NCBI RefSeq assembly: GCF_001730285.1
Contig: NZ_MIJZ01000017.1
Location: 41,905 to 105,904, forward strand
Direction: 5' to 3'
DNA length: 64,000 nt
Source: Enterococcus ureasiticus
Lineage (GTDB): Bacteria; Bacillota; Bacilli; Lactobacillales; Enterococcaceae
The position numbers were made by a program, and so were the translations under genes. Under the pieces are notes generated by a model, which did not search any database, was not told the DNA's origin, and saw nothing but the letters and a program-made list of their open reading frames with translations. This document shows, piece by piece, positions 7,309 through 16,264 of the stretch. Position 1 is the stretch's first letter. The number at the start of each line of letters is the position of its first letter.

Positions 7309-8259
7309 TTAACGAACTTGATATGTAGATAAATCAAGCGTTTTTTCTATCAAACCATCTGAGAATCGCACATTTGCTTCTTCTTGTGCTACGATACGAT
7401 ACTTTTCCATTCCGCAAAGTCTAGCAAAACGACTGCTTTCATACCATAATTTGCTAATAAGTGGAATATCTTTTGTAACCACTGAATCCATTTCAAATAG
7501 TCGATATTCTTGTTTCCCACCGATAGTAAATGAGTCCTCTGAAGATAATACAATTCTATTTATTGAGACCCCGCCTTCCATTTCAAAAAAATTGTGGCTT
7601 TTTCTAAGACCATCACCAATTTCAAGAGATATGAGTTTATTATCAGCCATCATTTCCTGCCAAATTTGGTACGTATCATCTCCCGGCATCACAACCTTCT
7701 TTCCAAATGGATAGTTCAGATAATAAACGTCTTTTAGTTTAAAATGAATGATTTGCGGCAAATCAAGTCGCTTATATTTTTCTTCCATTTCTTTGATTGT
7801 TGAAACTTCGATGATCATAGCACTATTAATAGCGGCTTTTCTAAAATATAAATCACTATTTTCTATGCTCACATTATCTGGGATAAAGATATGCTTGATA
7901 CAATTCTGAGGAATCTCTGGATAAACACCTGTAAAATAGCTTAACAGTCCTCTTTTATATGCATTCAATATGGTAGCTTGTTTCTGTACTTTTTTAAACT
8001 CAATTTGAAACTGTGTGTTGGGAAATGACTGATAGTGTCTACTTTTCAGATAGCTACAAACGCGGTAAGAGCGAGAAACAAGCCATTCCTTATCTGAAAG
8101 AACTGTTATTCTTACTTTCGCTGGAATCACCTGACTAAAAAATCCCGCAAGTTCCTCAAAACTCAGACTATTTTGATTCAATAACTGATTAACCCCATTG
8201 ACCCATAGTTCAATCCCGATCCAATTGTCACGCTCAGTGAAATACACGTTAATTTCCAT
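7309..8259 (-). CDS. Unrecognised thiopeptide-cluster protein
   Basis: A 316-residue soluble protein with no family motif that I recognise. It is mixed alpha/beta, with an acidic segment (KEMEEKYKRLD) near the middle and a beta-rich C-terminal half (SINRIVLSSEDSFTIGGKQE). It lacks the motifs expected of TfuA, ThiF-like, radical-SAM or P450 proteins. It starts 5 bases after the end of the second YcaO gene and ends 13 bases before the SDR. That tight spacing suggests it works with one of them, perhaps as a YcaO partner. The ribosome-binding site before its ATG is weak, consistent with coupling to the upstream gene. Confidence 0.7.
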   Translation of the reverse strand: MEINVYFTERDNWIGIELWVNGVNQLLNQNSLSFEELAGFFSQVIPAKVRITVLSDKEWLVSRSYRVCSYLKSRHYQSFPNTQFQIEFKKVQKQATILNAYKRGLLSYFTGVYPEIPQNCIKHIFIPDNVSIENSDLYFRKAAINSAMIIEVSTIKEMEEKYKRLDLPQIIHFKLKDVYYLNYPFGKKVVMPGDDTYQIWQEMMADNKLISLEIGDGLRKSHNFFEMEGGVSINRIVLSSEDSFTIGGKQEYRLFEMDSVVTKDIPLISKLWYESSRFARLCGMEKYRIVAQEEANVRFSDGLIEKTLDLSTYQVR

Positions 8260-8264
8260 TTCAC

Positions 8265-9887
8265 TTACCCTGCTTTGTCGACTATATCCAAGCCAAACAA
8301 AACGTCCTGTTGGGTTTCTTTAATTGCTTGTGAATAGGTAAGACGTGACTTACCAACATATAACTCTCCCTGATACACTTTTGGATAGCACAGCATTTTT
8401 TCAATCACTCTTATTAATTGTTCTTTTGTTTTTATTTTTTCATGATTTTCTTTAAACAAACGATAATTTGCAGCTATCAAAGGATAGTTCTTCAAGTATT
8501 CTGCTCCTAGTTCAAGTTCACCATCTAACGAATGGTGAATTCCTTTCAAATACGTTATTGTTAAATAATCAAAGGAAGGATTAAACGAAACTGGACGTTT
8601 CATCAAACGATGCAGCAATTGCCCATCATCAATTTGTCTTTCTTCTAAATAATCAAAAAATGCTGTCCGCTCTTTTTGAGTTAATCCAAGAAAGCTCGTT
8701 AATGTTCTTGTTTGATAAAAACTATCCTGATACCAAGATTTAACTTTCATTATATCTACATTTACATTACTTATCTCAGGAACAATGTACCTTACAACTG
8801 TGTGATCAGCAATCGTATAATCCTTAAAATATATTGGGGATGAAAAAGTTTTTAGTTGCTCCAAAAATGTATTATATGCTTCTTCGTTTGAGGCCCCAAA
8901 AAAGAAATTTAGCTTATCTACATCCTCTACTTGTTCAAAAAAGCTAGCTGGATAAAAACCATCACCATCTTTCATCGTCCTCTCCAGATTTCTTTGAATA
9001 AATTCATCTGAATAATCATACACAGGTGCTTTCCAAAAATCCATTTCCATATTTCTTCCCTGGAATAACTCAGTAAAACATCTTTCTAGAGCTACTGTAA
9101 ACGTGAAATGAGCACCAAATTTCACAAAATAATGATTTGCTTCATTTCTGACAACAATTCCAACGACAGGATACTGACTACCCATACTGCAATCTCTAAC
9201 TTCCAAAGTCAATTGATGTTTTTCTAATAGTTTTTCAATTTTATCGGTCAACTCTGAATCTACATAGTCTTGCCAATTTGTCAAAATGGGAGGAACATCT
9301 TCATCAATCAAGATTTTTCGATTAATGTAGCGTTCAAATATTTCTGACATTGCTTGTACACTAGCCTCATAAAAATCATTTCCATATGCCATCCCATTAC
9401 TTGAATACATTGCATCTACTAAGGCAATCGGTAATTCAATTGCTTGATCTTGCTGCAGCTCTTGATATTCTTCCATTACTAAGCGTTTTTCAGTTGCTGA
9501 AAAAAAGTATTGCTGTATATCTTGCGCATCTTGTTTACTTATTTGTTTGCCAACAAGTGCCACACTATCTTTCAAATTATACGTATCATTGAAATGGAAA
9601 TTCTGATCTTGATAAATCATAGTTTCAGGTGTAATCAACTGATATCTGAAAAGAATTCCTGTCAGAATTCTTTCCATCAGTTCTCCATACGCACTGGCTT
9701 TTGCATATTCAGCAGTCGTTCCTTTTCCGTTAACGAATAATGTGGAACCACTTACTTGTAATAATACTGAATAAAATTCCTCTGTATTTTGCATCTCATG
9801 TTCAAAAACATCAAGATTAATTTTTTTTAAAAATCCTTTTATTTTCTGAATCGTTTCTTTGGGTTTTCGACTTTTATGACGTTCCAT
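8265..9887 (-). CDS. Second YcaO-domain protein, resembling E. coli YcaO
   Basis: A 540-residue YcaO ATP-dependent backbone-modifying enzyme. The ATP/Mg-binding motifs are NGKGTTAEYAKASAYGELME (about residues 53-72) and SNGMAYGNDFYEASVQAMSE with IFERY (about 162-186). The wording of both is closer to E. coli YcaO than to azoline-forming cyclodehydratases. After the YcaO core come about 130 helical residues, as in the tetratricopeptide-like tail of E. coli YcaO. The C-terminus ends DIVDKAG and lacks the PxPxP motif of cyclodehydratases. It is followed by the unknown 316-residue gene and preceded by the leader-binding protein. It may make a different backbone change or a second set of azolines; there is no TfuA partner. 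Confidence 0.85.
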   Translation of the reverse strand: MERHKSRKPKETIQKIKGFLKKINLDVFEHEMQNTEEFYSVLLQVSGSTLFVNGKGTTAEYAKASAYGELMERILTGILFRYQLITPETMIYQDQNFHFNDTYNLKDSVALVGKQISKQDAQDIQQYFFSATEKRLVMEEYQELQQDQAIELPIALVDAMYSSNGMAYGNDFYEASVQAMSEIFERYINRKILIDEDVPPILTNWQDYVDSELTDKIEKLLEKHQLTLEVRDCSMGSQYPVVGIVVRNEANHYFVKFGAHFTFTVALERCFTELFQGRNMEMDFWKAPVYDYSDEFIQRNLERTMKDGDGFYPASFFEQVEDVDKLNFFFGASNEEAYNTFLEQLKTFSSPIYFKDYTIADHTVVRYIVPEISNVNVDIMKVKSWYQDSFYQTRTLTSFLGLTQKERTAFFDYLEERQIDDGQLLHRLMKRPVSFNPSFDYLTITYLKGIHHSLDGELELGAEYLKNYPLIAANYRLFKENHEKIKTKEQLIRVIEKMLCYPKVYQGELYVGKSRLTYSQAIKETQQDVLFGLDIVDKAG

Positions 9888-9910
9888 AGCTAATCCTCCA
9901 GGTTATATTT

Positions 9911-10792
9911 TTACACTACTTTCCTAACCGTTCCCCCCGCACAACAGGTACAAACTGAACTTCTTTTTATATGAATATCCTGCGCTTCAAAAGTTGATTT
10001 ATTGATCAAAAATTTCTTTCCTTTAGTTAATGTGATATCTTCATTCAAGAACGCTAATAAATTTCGGTTGTATTTAATGATTTCAAATTGCAATAACGAT
10101 GCTATCAACGAACTAACTTCTGCAGTTATTTCCGAGGTGTCAGGCAGCTCGTCCTTATTACAAAATAGACAACCATAGTCACTCCCGACTAATCCTTCCC
10201 CCAAAACAACATCTTGCACCGTATTGTAGTAATAGATACGGATGCTGTCATCTCGAAGCATCATTGTTTCAAAATACTGCAATTCTTCTTTTTCAAAGGA
10301 AGCAATATCAATTAAATTGATTTCTTTTTGTTCACCCTTTTTTTTGTTAGAAAATGCTGTATATTGATGAATATCCTTCAATAGAGAAAATTTGAAGTCA
10401 ACGCTTTTGGAAAAATTATTTACCGTATAGAAGGAAAGCGTTTCTTTTACATTGATGAAGATCATCTCTTCTTTCAAAGAAAAATAGTGGTGATTAAGTC
10501 GTGCAAACTCTCGAGCTGCCTCTTCCAATTCAATCAGCTGTTCTAACTTTTCTCCGTCCATATCAACAATCAAATCTGGCCATGCTTTTTGCAAGTTTGT
10601 CAACACATGATGATATTTTTCCTGTTGCTCAGCTATTGCTTTTGTTGAATTTACTTCTAAATAACATTCAATCAATAACGGATCTACTTTGATTAATTTT
10701 TCAACTTTTTGCTCTTGAATATTATAAATAGCAATCAATTCCTGTTCTTTTATTAAATGATATTTTTTATTTTTAATTAACATTTTCCTCAC
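9911..10792 (-). CDS. Leader-peptide-binding, Ocin-ThiF-like (E1-like) partner protein
   Basis: A 293-residue protein. The first 80 residues look like a PqqD-type RiPP recognition element (YHLIKEQELIAIYNIQEQ, then a helix with ECYLEVNSTKAIAEQ). The rest is a degenerate E1/ThiF-like region with four Cys in GCLFC and CTCC near the C-terminus, suitable for structural zinc. There is no ATP-binding GxGxxG. Such proteins (TclI/LazD/TbtF class) deliver the leader peptide to a YcaO enzyme. A GTG at 10792 overlaps the stop of the upstream gene; an ATG at 10783 is the alternative start, with GTGAGG close before it. The family call comes from domain pattern and context. Confidence 0.65.
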   Translation of the reverse strand: MRKMLIKNKKYHLIKEQELIAIYNIQEQKVEKLIKVDPLLIECYLEVNSTKAIAEQQEKYHHVLTNLQKAWPDLIVDMDGEKLEQLIELEEAAREFARLNHHYFSLKEEMIFINVKETLSFYTVNNFSKSVDFKFSLLKDIHQYTAFSNKKKGEQKEINLIDIASFEKEELQYFETMMLRDDSIRIYYYNTVQDVVLGEGLVGSDYGCLFCNKDELPDTSEITAEVSSLIASLLQFEIIKYNRNLLAFLNEDITLTKGKKFLINKSTFEAQDIHIKRSSVCTCCAGGTVRKVV

Positions 10793-11562
10793 CCCATAGC
10801 TAATGCATATAAACAGTACTCTTGTTCTAACGCCAACATACTCCGGACATCCTCATCATAAAAGCCTCCTAATGGCACACTTGAGACATCCAACAAACTT
10901 GAGACAATTTGCAAGTTTTGACAAATATGTCCAGCTTCTAAAAATGAAAGCCTGTAAGCCAACTTGCCATACTTTGAAAATAGCGATTTGAAGCTAGTCG
11001 TGAAAAAGAATATGCAATTGGCTTGTTCAAATTGATTATTGGTATATTTACTTGTAGAACATATTTTGTTGATTGCTCCTAGCTCAATTTCTTTTACTTG
11101 ATAAAAACTCTCTTCTTCTGGTAAATATCTCATCACTTTTCCATTTAATCTAGGATCAGAGAAATTCTGTAGATACATGTAAATATTTATAGAATACTCT
11201 CCTCCAGCAGAAGCATAAGCCTTTTTCAAGACCTTATGAGGACCATACCAGCTCTCACTAGTAATACCTAGTGCAGATTTTAAGACTAAAGACAATTTGT
11301 TTTCGTCCAACTTTTTAGCAAACATCCAAGAAGTTCTTCGTTTCTCGAAAATTTGCTTCAATCGCTGTTCCTCACTCATATTTCCCACCGATGATAACTC
11401 ATTCAGGGATACTCTATTCCCTGTTGGTAGCTCCTCCTTTTTAGCCTCGTATACACGTTTCACTCCATTAGCAGACATATTAGAATCGCTGTGTGCCGTA
11501 GATATGTGAAAGTCTAAAAACTCTTGAAAACTAAAGTATGGATCTTTTTCTTTTTTCCACAT
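10789..11562 (-). CDS. SagB-type FMN-dependent azoline dehydrogenase
   Basis: A nitroreductase-fold enzyme of 257 residues. The FMN-phosphate motif is KRRTSWMF (about 75-82). The central beta-strand segment AYASAGGEYSINIYMYL corresponds to the substrate/FMN loop. The C-terminal signature is LEAGHICQNLQIVSSLLDVS followed by VPLGGFYDEDVRSML, diagnostic for SagB/TclN dehydrogenases that oxidise thiazolines and oxazolines to azoles. The N-terminal 60 residues are an extra helical segment. I use the ATG at 11562, which overlaps the upstream stop (TGATG); a GTG one codon earlier is possible. Translational coupling through this overlap is likely. Confidence 0.85.
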   Translation of the reverse strand: MWKKEKDPYFSFQEFLDFHISTAHSDSNMSANGVKRVYEAKKEELPTGNRVSLNELSSVGNMSEEQRLKQIFEKRRTSWMFAKKLDENKLSLVLKSALGITSESWYGPHKVLKKAYASAGGEYSINIYMYLQNFSDPRLNGKVMRYLPEEESFYQVKEIELGAINKICSTSKYTNNQFEQANCIFFFTTSFKSLFSKYGKLAYRLSFLEAGHICQNLQIVSSLLDVSSVPLGGFYDEDVRSMLALEQEYCLYALAMG

Positions 11563-12386
11563 CACTCCACCAACATTTCTTCTGGTGTCATTGACTTAGC
11601 TATTTCTGCTTCTATTCCTGGTGTAACAGATAATCGATTGTTCGTCATATGAATGTGAGAACTAATCAAATACAGAAACATTTCTTCATTATCGATGATC
11701 GCTTTTGCTTTATTCAACACTTCTCTGATTTCTTCAAATAATTTAGCTTCAGTTGAACCAGTCATTTTTTTTAAAAAAGGAAGATAGATTTTTTTAACCT
11801 CGCGAAGATTTAATTTTAGATTTTCCATTTTATTCAATGAGTGCCAATAATGATAGTATCTATTCAAGAAAGCACCTCTTTCTACTTCTGGACAGAGCAT
11901 TAAAAATTCATGGAAAATATAGTAGGAAAATAATATCCTCATATTGAACGAATTCTTCTTCCTTAACCAACTATCAACTAATTCAGAAGAGAGTTGAAAT
12001 ACTCGTTCAGACAATTCTAATAAAATTCCACTCCCATATCGATTGATTTCTGGCGCATAGGTTTCTTCGATCAGTGACCCTTGCACATACCATGGAAGCT
12101 CGGATATGTTTGTTTGTTCTCCATCAAATGTTTGATTTTTATAATATGATTCCGCAGTAACAGCAGAATCGTTTGGGATCTCTGTAGCAAACTGATTCAA
12201 TAGGTGGAAAACTTCTGCTTTTCGATTTCCATGTTCATCCTTGAATCGGATTCTTAAATGCGGTCCACCATGCCAATATCTGATAAAAAACCACTGAGTT
12301 TCTATTTTTTTAAAATAATCTGCTAAACTTTTAATTACTTTATCTTGAAGCGTTACTGAATGAAGATAAAAGTAGACTGACTCCAT
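11562..12386 (-). CDS. Thiopeptide-type biosynthesis protein, probable pyridine synthase
   Basis: A 274-residue protein of the SpaB_C/thiopeptide-type family. The diagnostic segment WFFIRYWHGGPHLRIRF is at about residues 32-48 and IHMTNNRLSVTPGIEAEIA is close to the C-terminus. Stand-alone copies of this domain act either as the glutamate-elimination half of split LanB enzymes or as the aza-[4+2] cyclase (TclM/TbtD/LazC) that forms the central pyridine and releases the leader. A separate partner next to the LanB-N gene probably covers elimination, so I favour pyridine synthase. AAGGAGGAA is an excellent ribosome-binding site. The 97-base gap before it is the largest within the biosynthetic operon. 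Confidence 0.65.
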   Translation of the reverse strand: MESVYFYLHSVTLQDKVIKSLADYFKKIETQWFFIRYWHGGPHLRIRFKDEHGNRKAEVFHLLNQFATEIPNDSAVTAESYYKNQTFDGEQTNISELPWYVQGSLIEETYAPEINRYGSGILLELSERVFQLSSELVDSWLRKKNSFNMRILFSYYIFHEFLMLCPEVERGAFLNRYYHYWHSLNKMENLKLNLREVKKIYLPFLKKMTGSTEAKLFEEIREVLNKAKAIIDNEEMFLYLISSHIHMTNNRLSVTPGIEAEIAKSMTPEEMLVE

Positions 12387-12483
12387 AAGATTCCTCCTTA
12401 ATGATGCAATTACTTCATGTTTGTTGTTTCATCTGTAACATGTTTTTGATAACTCACTATTCCTGTTCATTACTATTCATTTA
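12387..12483 (-). promoter_or_regulatory. Intra-operon gap with a small inverted repeat
   Basis: This is the only sizeable gap among the modification genes. CATGTT and AACATG arms lie near 12417-12445 on either side of a 17-base spacer. There is no T-run, so it does not look like a terminator; a processing hairpin or weak internal promoter is possible. Nothing here codes for protein. Confidence 0.3.
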
Positions 12484-13788
12484 TTATGCAATATATAGTT
12501 TTTGATTCCATTCATTTTTTCCTATCACTTGTAAATATGTGATTTCTTCATATTCAGGGAATTGTGCTAGAAAGGTACAGTCATCTATATTCCTTAAACA
12601 TCTTGAAACATAAGCATTTGAAGCAAATGCTAAAGCTGCTTCACTCATGATTTCGGCCGAATGAATAAAGCTAAATAGCTTTTCTTTAACCGTTAGATGT
12701 GCTGACTTTTTCAATGCGGTCACTAGAACATAGCTAGATGACTGAACATCAATAAATTCAAGCGAATCATGTAGCAATTGTTCAATACTTTCAAATGGGC
12801 AGTTTTCCCACTTCTCATGTCTAACATTGAAATAAACGTGCTTCTCAACATCAAATATCATTGTTTCTACTTCATGAAATGAATTAACTTTTTTAATTTT
12901 TTCAACTACTGATTCTAAAGGGACTTTTTCTCTTTCAAAGAAACATAACCCCTCAAAAGATTGTAAACTTGTCCTTTTTTCAATCACAGAAAGATAATTC
13001 ATCTGCGGCAGTACTTGTAACTCATTCCTAACTAACTTTGTTGTATCAGTAAAAATATGTTCCACTAGCTGCTCATAGGAGGTACATTTTGTCAAACCAC
13101 TATCAACTAATTGCACCCGAAGTCCTGATTCTTCTTGATCAGACAGTACTACATCTTTTAGTCCTGTACATGTCATCTTAACCATTGGAAAATAATTTTC
13201 ATCAAAAAATGGTGTTATCCTCGAATGAACCAGGGAAGGAAAAATTTCTGCCTTATAATTTTTTAGATCACAGGCTTGAAAGAGATGCTCAAAATGATTC
13301 AATTGATGTCCTGAATCCAGTAAAGATAACAAAAAACCAAACCTCCCGTAATACTTTCCAATAGCTAAATGATTGTACATGATAAAATAAATCAATTCTG
13401 CTTCTTGATAAAAGCGGTCTGTCTGTTCTTTTAAAATAAGAACGAATTCCTGTTCACTTTTACTATAGATAAACCAGTGACTCTGGTTCTCAGATTTAAT
13501 ATTGAGCAACGCTAAATTACTTTGTATGCTTCGAGCAGAGGGAACACTCGTATGAAGAACATACGGATTTTCTGGTTCTAAACGTGAAATACCTAAGAAT
13601 TGATCTACGCTCTCTAAAATTATTGAGTTTCCCCCCTGCAGTAAATCAGTAAGGTATACAGGGTTCTCTGGAAATTCAAAAGGTGAGTTAATATAGTTTG
13701 GTCTACTCTCCGTTTGAATCGTCTGATATCGTTCTTTCAAAAATTCAGTAAAATAATCGTTTGATTTAAGGGAACGGATGGGGTTCAT
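12484..13788 (-). CDS. SagB-like nitroreductase-fold protein, tandem and partly degenerate
   Basis: A 434-residue protein that I read as two nitroreductase-like halves. In the first half VLHTSVPSARSIQSNLALLN corresponds to the PSAGARHPLE loop of SagB enzymes. SLLDSGHQLNHFEHLFQACD corresponds to the LEAGHxxQNLxLxA helix, but key residues are altered (SGHQLNH). The second half is weaker still. Such extended dehydrogenases occur in other RiPP clusters. It may oxidise azolines, or be a structural partner of the canonical SagB encoded downstream. I choose the ATG at 13788 with GGAGAG 8 bases upstream; it overlaps the cyclodehydratase gene by 23 bases. Confidence 0.55.
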   Translation of the reverse strand: MNPIRSLKSNDYFTEFLKERYQTIQTESRPNYINSPFEFPENPVYLTDLLQGGNSIILESVDQFLGISRLEPENPYVLHTSVPSARSIQSNLALLNIKSENQSHWFIYSKSEQEFVLILKEQTDRFYQEAELIYFIMYNHLAIGKYYGRFGFLLSLLDSGHQLNHFEHLFQACDLKNYKAEIFPSLVHSRITPFFDENYFPMVKMTCTGLKDVVLSDQEESGLRVQLVDSGLTKCTSYEQLVEHIFTDTTKLVRNELQVLPQMNYLSVIEKRTSLQSFEGLCFFEREKVPLESVVEKIKKVNSFHEVETMIFDVEKHVYFNVRHEKWENCPFESIEQLLHDSLEFIDVQSSSYVLVTALKKSAHLTVKEKLFSFIHSAEIMSEAALAFASNAYVSRCLRNIDDCTFLAQFPEYEEITYLQVIGKNEWNQKLYIA

Positions 13789-15310
13789 CAAAATACTCTC
13801 CTTCTTGGATTCTTGCAGTATTTTTATAGCTGGAATCTGCTACTGCTTGATCAATCCGCTGTTGATTGATTCGCTTGTTCTCATAACCAAAGTACATTGT
13901 CTGCATCTCAGGAATGATCACTTTTGTTACAATAAAACCTAAATGATTGATCAGCTCATTCTTTACATCACAACAATAAATTGTATTGACCCTTTTCATT
14001 TTCTTAATCACTTTTTCTAGCGCTTCTTTATCTGTTCTTACACTATTCTTTTCAAATAAAGCTGCTACAGAAAATAACTTATTCGATTCAAATAAAAAAT
14101 CATAAACAGTAATAGACTCAGGTTTAGAATAATAATTAAAATGATCTGACAACGAAACAACCTCTTCTTTTGCCCCATAAACTTTTTCTGCTACCGCAGG
14201 ATTATTCTTATATACATTATGAGCCACTATAGCTTCTTTCAATGCTCCTTCTATCGCCACATCATAATTCAAATGTGCTGCAGCACTCACATAAGTTGCT
14301 GGTTTTTCATTCTTAGAAATCACTAAACTCAGTATTGTTGGGATATCAATATCAAACCTCATATCAAACAAATAAACCTGTTTGTTTTCTGTTTCAAATT
14401 CATCAATGATTTTTTTCTGCTTCACATTCAGACTCTCTTTATCAATTTGTCTCAAAGGGACTTGCTTATGCCAAAAAGTCAAGAATGCATCTCGTTCAAT
14501 AAATTCAAACAAAGAATAAACAGCCGCCTCATAATAGGAAGAGCCTAAAGCAACACCATTACTTGTTTCATTAACCATAATTTCTGGATCATTTACTAAA
14601 AATTTGAAAAATTGTTCTGGCTGCAAAGCTGTTTTCTGGTTAATCAATTCTTCTACTTCGACTGCAAAAAATTCTTTATCTAGATGCTTTTTTAATTCTT
14701 TCTTCTGAACAGGGTCTGTAATTACCGTATTTAATTGTTGCTTTACTGACTGATTTTCTAAATTGTAGATTCCATAACGTTCCAGCGCTTCTAAAATCGC
14801 TTGACTTTCTGCTTTTTGAAAAGTTTCTGCTCGACCAAAACCTGTTTCTGAGTCATCAAAAAATGGTGATGGCTTAAACTCGACGCCAACCATAGCGTAT
14901 TCTTTTGAACTGATATCTTTATAAATATTGAAAAAAGTACCATATTTATTATCAAATAGCTGTTTTTTTATGTACTCAGTATCTATATTTTCCTTGACTC
15001 GTATTGTTTTGGAGACTTGATTTTCTTTGTAGAGCCATTCTGGCAACTCTTCTTTTTTATAAATTGGATGTTTCAAAATCGCTAAATCCTGATTATTTAT
15101 TTCATAAAAGCATTCTGATACTCCATCTTCTTGGATTGATTGGTGTAATCGAACGATTTCTGAAGTTATCTCACAATATGGTGTTTCGTCTATCTGATCA
15201 CCAGTTAAATCAACTTTTTTATTATATTTTAGGTTTCTCATTATGTATTTTTGAGAAGTTTCTGTTAAGGGGGTCTTACTGAAAAAACAACGATTTTCTA
15301 TTTTATTCAT
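13766..15310 (-). CDS. YcaO cyclodehydratase (azoline-forming)
   Basis: A 514-residue YcaO enzyme that ATP-dependently turns Cys (and some Ser/Thr) of the precursor core into thiazolines and oxazolines. The N-terminal 150 residues are an extra domain with little similarity visible. The YcaO core has GFGRAETFQKAESQAILEAL with ERY (about 158-180) and NGVALGSSYYEAAVYSLFEF with IERDAF (about 257-282), both ATP/Mg-binding segments. The protein ends EPHPFP, a PxPxP-type tail that inserts into the active site of true azoline cyclodehydratases. This makes it the functional counterpart of TclJ/LazE. It starts 18 bases after the gene for its probable leader-binding partner. Confidence 0.9.
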   Translation of the reverse strand: MNKIENRCFFSKTPLTETSQKYIMRNLKYNKKVDLTGDQIDETPYCEITSEIVRLHQSIQEDGVSECFYEINNQDLAILKHPIYKKEELPEWLYKENQVSKTIRVKENIDTEYIKKQLFDNKYGTFFNIYKDISSKEYAMVGVEFKPSPFFDDSETGFGRAETFQKAESQAILEALERYGIYNLENQSVKQQLNTVITDPVQKKELKKHLDKEFFAVEVEELINQKTALQPEQFFKFLVNDPEIMVNETSNGVALGSSYYEAAVYSLFEFIERDAFLTFWHKQVPLRQIDKESLNVKQKKIIDEFETENKQVYLFDMRFDIDIPTILSLVISKNEKPATYVSAAAHLNYDVAIEGALKEAIVAHNVYKNNPAVAEKVYGAKEEVVSLSDHFNYYSKPESITVYDFLFESNKLFSVAALFEKNSVRTDKEALEKVIKKMKRVNTIYCCDVKNELINHLGFIVTKVIIPEMQTMYFGYENKRINQQRIDQAVADSSYKNTARIQEGEYFDEPHPFP

Positions 15311-15328
15311 CTTTTCAACTCCAGTTTA

Positions 15329-16264
15329 TTAATGACTCTTCACCACAACAGGCTCCTCTTCAGTTAATTGAAGCAATGGCAAGAATTCATTTAATATTTG
15401 TTCTAAAATATCTATATAATCTATACCTGAAAATGTAACTTCAGATTGATTAATTCCTCTTAGAAATGCTTTTCCAGAATACACACCCTCCATTTCTTTT
15501 TCTACATTGTAGGTCAAGAAAAAGCTGGGATGGCGTTGTAAAAAATCTAGTGCTTGCGAGATTTGTTCATCTTTTTTCATTTCTTTGATTTGATCAACAA
15601 TCACATGAAACACTTCTTGTTGATCCAAAATATCATAATTGATCAATTGTAAATCTGAGGTAAACATAAATGATGGCTCATACTTCGGATGTAAAGACAA
15701 ACGATCGATCATAAGAATTTCAGCATATTTTTTCAGTAGCCTCTCTACTTTTAAATTGCTTCGACCTCTTGATTTTCTTCTTTTCAGTTCTTTCTGTAGT
15801 TGCTCTAAATCTTTCGGCTGGTCTAAAATAGTAATGCTATTTTCCTGATAGACAGAAGTAATCACACAACTTCCTTTGATAAACTTAAGTGTATCAATAC
15901 TTCCTTGACTAGTAACAAGTTGAATAACAGGATATTTTGTACTTGAATATCTTCGAATGACCTCTATATAATCAGTATAATTTCTAATAATGTACATATT
16001 TATAGGTGTTATTTCAATGTCTTTAGGTAACATTGCAAGTGCCTGTACTTTCATCAAAAGATAGAAAGCTTTAATTTCTTCTTTACTATGCGCTTGGATG
16101 AATCTTTCTTGATTTGTTGGTTTTTGAAAGTATCGAATACTTTTCTTACAAGAGTCAATGCTGCAACTCTTCTTTGGAAATCGATATTCTTTTTGCCCTA
16201 CCCGCAAAATAATCATTTCCCCATCTTCTTTCAAAAATGTATTACCCTTGTAGACGATATTCAT
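15329..16264 (-). CDS. Putative leader-binding partner of the cyclodehydratase
   Basis: A 311-residue protein of uncertain family. The N-terminal 80 residues (GNTFLKEDGEMIILRVGQKE, then helical QAHSKEEIKAFYLLMKVQAL) have the strand-rich plus three-helix look of a PqqD-like RiPP recognition element. The middle contains a very basic helix (LKRRKSRGRSNLKVERLLKK). The C-terminal third could be a degenerate ThiF-like region. Its position directly before the azoline YcaO gene is where TclI/TbtF-type E1-like proteins are usually found. The ATG overlaps the preceding stop, with GAAGGGAG before it. The assignment is mainly from context. Confidence 0.5.
   Translation of the reverse strand: MNIVYKGNTFLKEDGEMIILRVGQKEYRFPKKSCSIDSCKKSIRYFQKPTNQERFIQAHSKEEIKAFYLLMKVQALAMLPKDIEITPINMYIIRNYTDYIEVIRRYSSTKYPVIQLVTSQGSIDTLKFIKGSCVITSVYQENSITILDQPKDLEQLQKELKRRKSRGRSNLKVERLLKKYAEILMIDRLSLHPKYEPSFMFTSDLQLINYDILDQQEVFHVIVDQIKEMKKDEQISQALDFLQRHPSFFLTYNVEKEMEGVYSGKAFLRGINQSEVTFSGIDYIDILEQILNEFLPLLQLTEEEPVVVKSH

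Noticed and set aside
7309..8259. TfuA-like thioamidation partner
   Set aside because: None of the residue patterns I associate with TfuA are present; left as unknown.
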